Origin: JBBAAS01 sp041658125
Lineage (GTDB): Bacteria > Patescibacteriota > Microgenomatia > UBA12405
Assembly (NCBI GenBank): GCA_041658125.1
Contig: JBBAAS010000028.1
Span: 1-7,759, forward strand
DNA length: 7,759 nt
Reading direction: 5' to 3'
The translations under genes were made by a program, and so were the position numbers. The notes beneath the pieces are model-generated. The model was not told the origin of the DNA. It saw only the letters and a list, made by a program, of their open reading frames with translations, and did no database searches. Positions 6,876 to 7,759 of the stretch are shown in pieces (within the stretch, counting starts at the first letter, position 1; each line of letters begins with the position of its first letter).

Positions 6876-7759
6876 TTTGAAAGTAGTTGGTTAACGGCAT
6901 TGCTAATGTCGGCCGAGCCAAGACCGTAATGGCTATATAATTCATTATAGCCCTTAGCCGACTGACCGAAACGATTATCAACGGCCAGATGAATAAATTT
7001 AACAGATAAGCCGGAAGAGAGAATTAGAGCGGCAATCGCCTCCCCCAGCCCGCCATTTTTTTGATGATCTTCAAGAACAAGACAACGACCGGTTTTGTTG
7101 AGACTTCGAATGATCGTTTCAGCGTCAAGCGGCTTGATAGACGAGCAATTAATAATTTCAAGATTGAGATGGTTGAGCTCTAAAACCTGAAAGAGTATCG
7201 GGCCATAGCCGAGAACGGTTAAATCGGAACCTTTTTTTAGAACATGAGATTTACCGATAGTAAAGGGTATTTTGGAATCATAAGCGAATGGGGTGGCGGG
7301 CCGGACTAAGCGAATATAAGCAGGCAGGTGGCTTTGAGAAGCAACGGTAACAATTTTTGCAGCTTCGATGGCATCCAGAGGAGCAAAAACCTGCATGTTG
7401 GGTAAAGACCGCATCAGGGCGACGTCTTCGAGCATTTGGTGGGTGGCACCAAGGTCGGTGCTTAAGAGGCCGGCATGAGAACCGATGATTTTGACATCGG
7501 CGTGGTTGTAACAAATCGATTGTTTGATAACGGCCCAGTTGATGGCCGGAGAAAAACAGGCAAAAGAGGTCAAAAAAACGGTTTTGCCGGAATGAGCCAA
7601 ACCGGCGGCGACACCGGCGGCATTGTTTTCAGCAACACCGCATTCAATAAACTTTTCTGGAAATTTTTTAGCAAATTTACCAAGATGCAGAGAGGTCTTA
7701 AGATCGGCATTAACCACATAAATTTTTGGGTTGCGGATAGCCAACTTGACCAGAGTGTC
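6872..7759 (-). CDS. tkt: Transketolase C-terminal subunit/domain (pyrimidine-binding and C-terminal domains), 5' partial
   Basis: Transketolase moves two-carbon units between sugar phosphates in the pentose phosphate pathway, using thiamine diphosphate. The visible 295 residues begin DTLVKLAIRNPKIYVVNADL, which matches the start of the pyrimidine-binding domain. GVAENN at 41-46 contains the Glu (44) that activates the cofactor. GATHQ at 104-108 is followed by the ED-x-A-x-x-R-x-x-PN pattern, then LVRP at 151-154, EDHQKNGGLG at 230-239 and a DRFGQSAKGYNEL segment typical of the last domain. The frame is open through the window edge. A TTG at 7744 could be called as a start, but homology-like sequence continues upstream of it, so the true start is outside the window. 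The N-terminal pyrophosphate-binding half is not visible. A separate N-terminal subunit gene further upstream is likely, as in archaeal and many CPR transketolases, but a fused protein is also possible. DXS or PDH E1-beta fits less well. It ends in TGA overlapping the aldolase ATG. Confidence 0.92.
   Translation of the reverse strand, partial: DTLVKLAIRNPKIYVVNADLKTSLHLGKFAKKFPEKFIECGVAENNAAGVAAGLAHSGKTVFLTSFACFSPAINWAVIKQSICYNHADVKIIGSHAGLLSTDLGATHQMLEDVALMRSLPNMQVFAPLDAIEAAKIVTVASQSHLPAYIRLVRPATPFAYDSKIPFTIGKSHVLKKGSDLTVLGYGPILFQVLELNHLNLEIINCSSIKPLDAETIIRSLNKTGRCLVLEDHQKNGGLGEAIAALILSSGLSVKFIHLAVDNRFGQSAKGYNELYSHYGLGSADISNAVNQLLSK

Overview
This A+T-rich, very gene-dense bacterial window has two blocks of genes pointing at each other. 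I see no RNA genes, insertion sequences, CRISPR arrays or intergenic stretches. No gap between genes exceeds 6 nt and most neighbours overlap. TGA is used as a normal stop, so the standard bacterial code applies. The split transketolase, the minimal glycolysis/pentose-phosphate gene set, the compact PBPs without accessory domains and the tight packing suggest an uncultured bacterium of the Patescibacteria/CPR type, perhaps Microgenomates-like. This placement is an inference from style and content, not from a marker gene.

Left block, + strand (1-4500): the 3' end of an acidic, helix-rich protein that I do not recognise, followed by two tandem paralogous class A penicillin-binding proteins. Both PBPs have one N-terminal membrane anchor, a complete GT51 glycosyltransferase domain and a complete transpeptidase domain (SxxK, SxN and KTG motifs). 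They would polymerise and cross-link peptidoglycan on the outer face of the membrane. The first PBP starts inside the upstream gene; the second starts 5 nt after the first ends.

Right block, - strand (7759 down to 4484): the C-terminal subunit or domain of transketolase (cut by the window edge), class II fructose-bisphosphate aldolase, a PfkB-family sugar kinase, and a small single-pass membrane protein of unknown function. The first three are joined by 4- and 8-nt stop/start overlaps and look like one translationally coupled sugar-phosphate operon. Transketolase and aldolase exchange fructose-6-P, glyceraldehyde-3-P and fructose-1,6-P2; the PfkB kinase could supply a phosphorylated sugar to them, but its substrate is not determinable here.

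The two blocks converge at 4484-4500, where the last PBP and the small membrane protein overlap tail to tail by 17 nt with no obvious terminator. G exceeds C on the + strand in both blocks, so the skew follows the DNA strand and not gene direction. The most useful leads are the unassigned PfkB kinase beside aldolase and transketolase, the cysteine pair present in only one PBP paralog, the long same-strand overlap at the first PBP start, and the unrecognised proteins at the ends of both operons. I did not find a clearly new multi-gene system.
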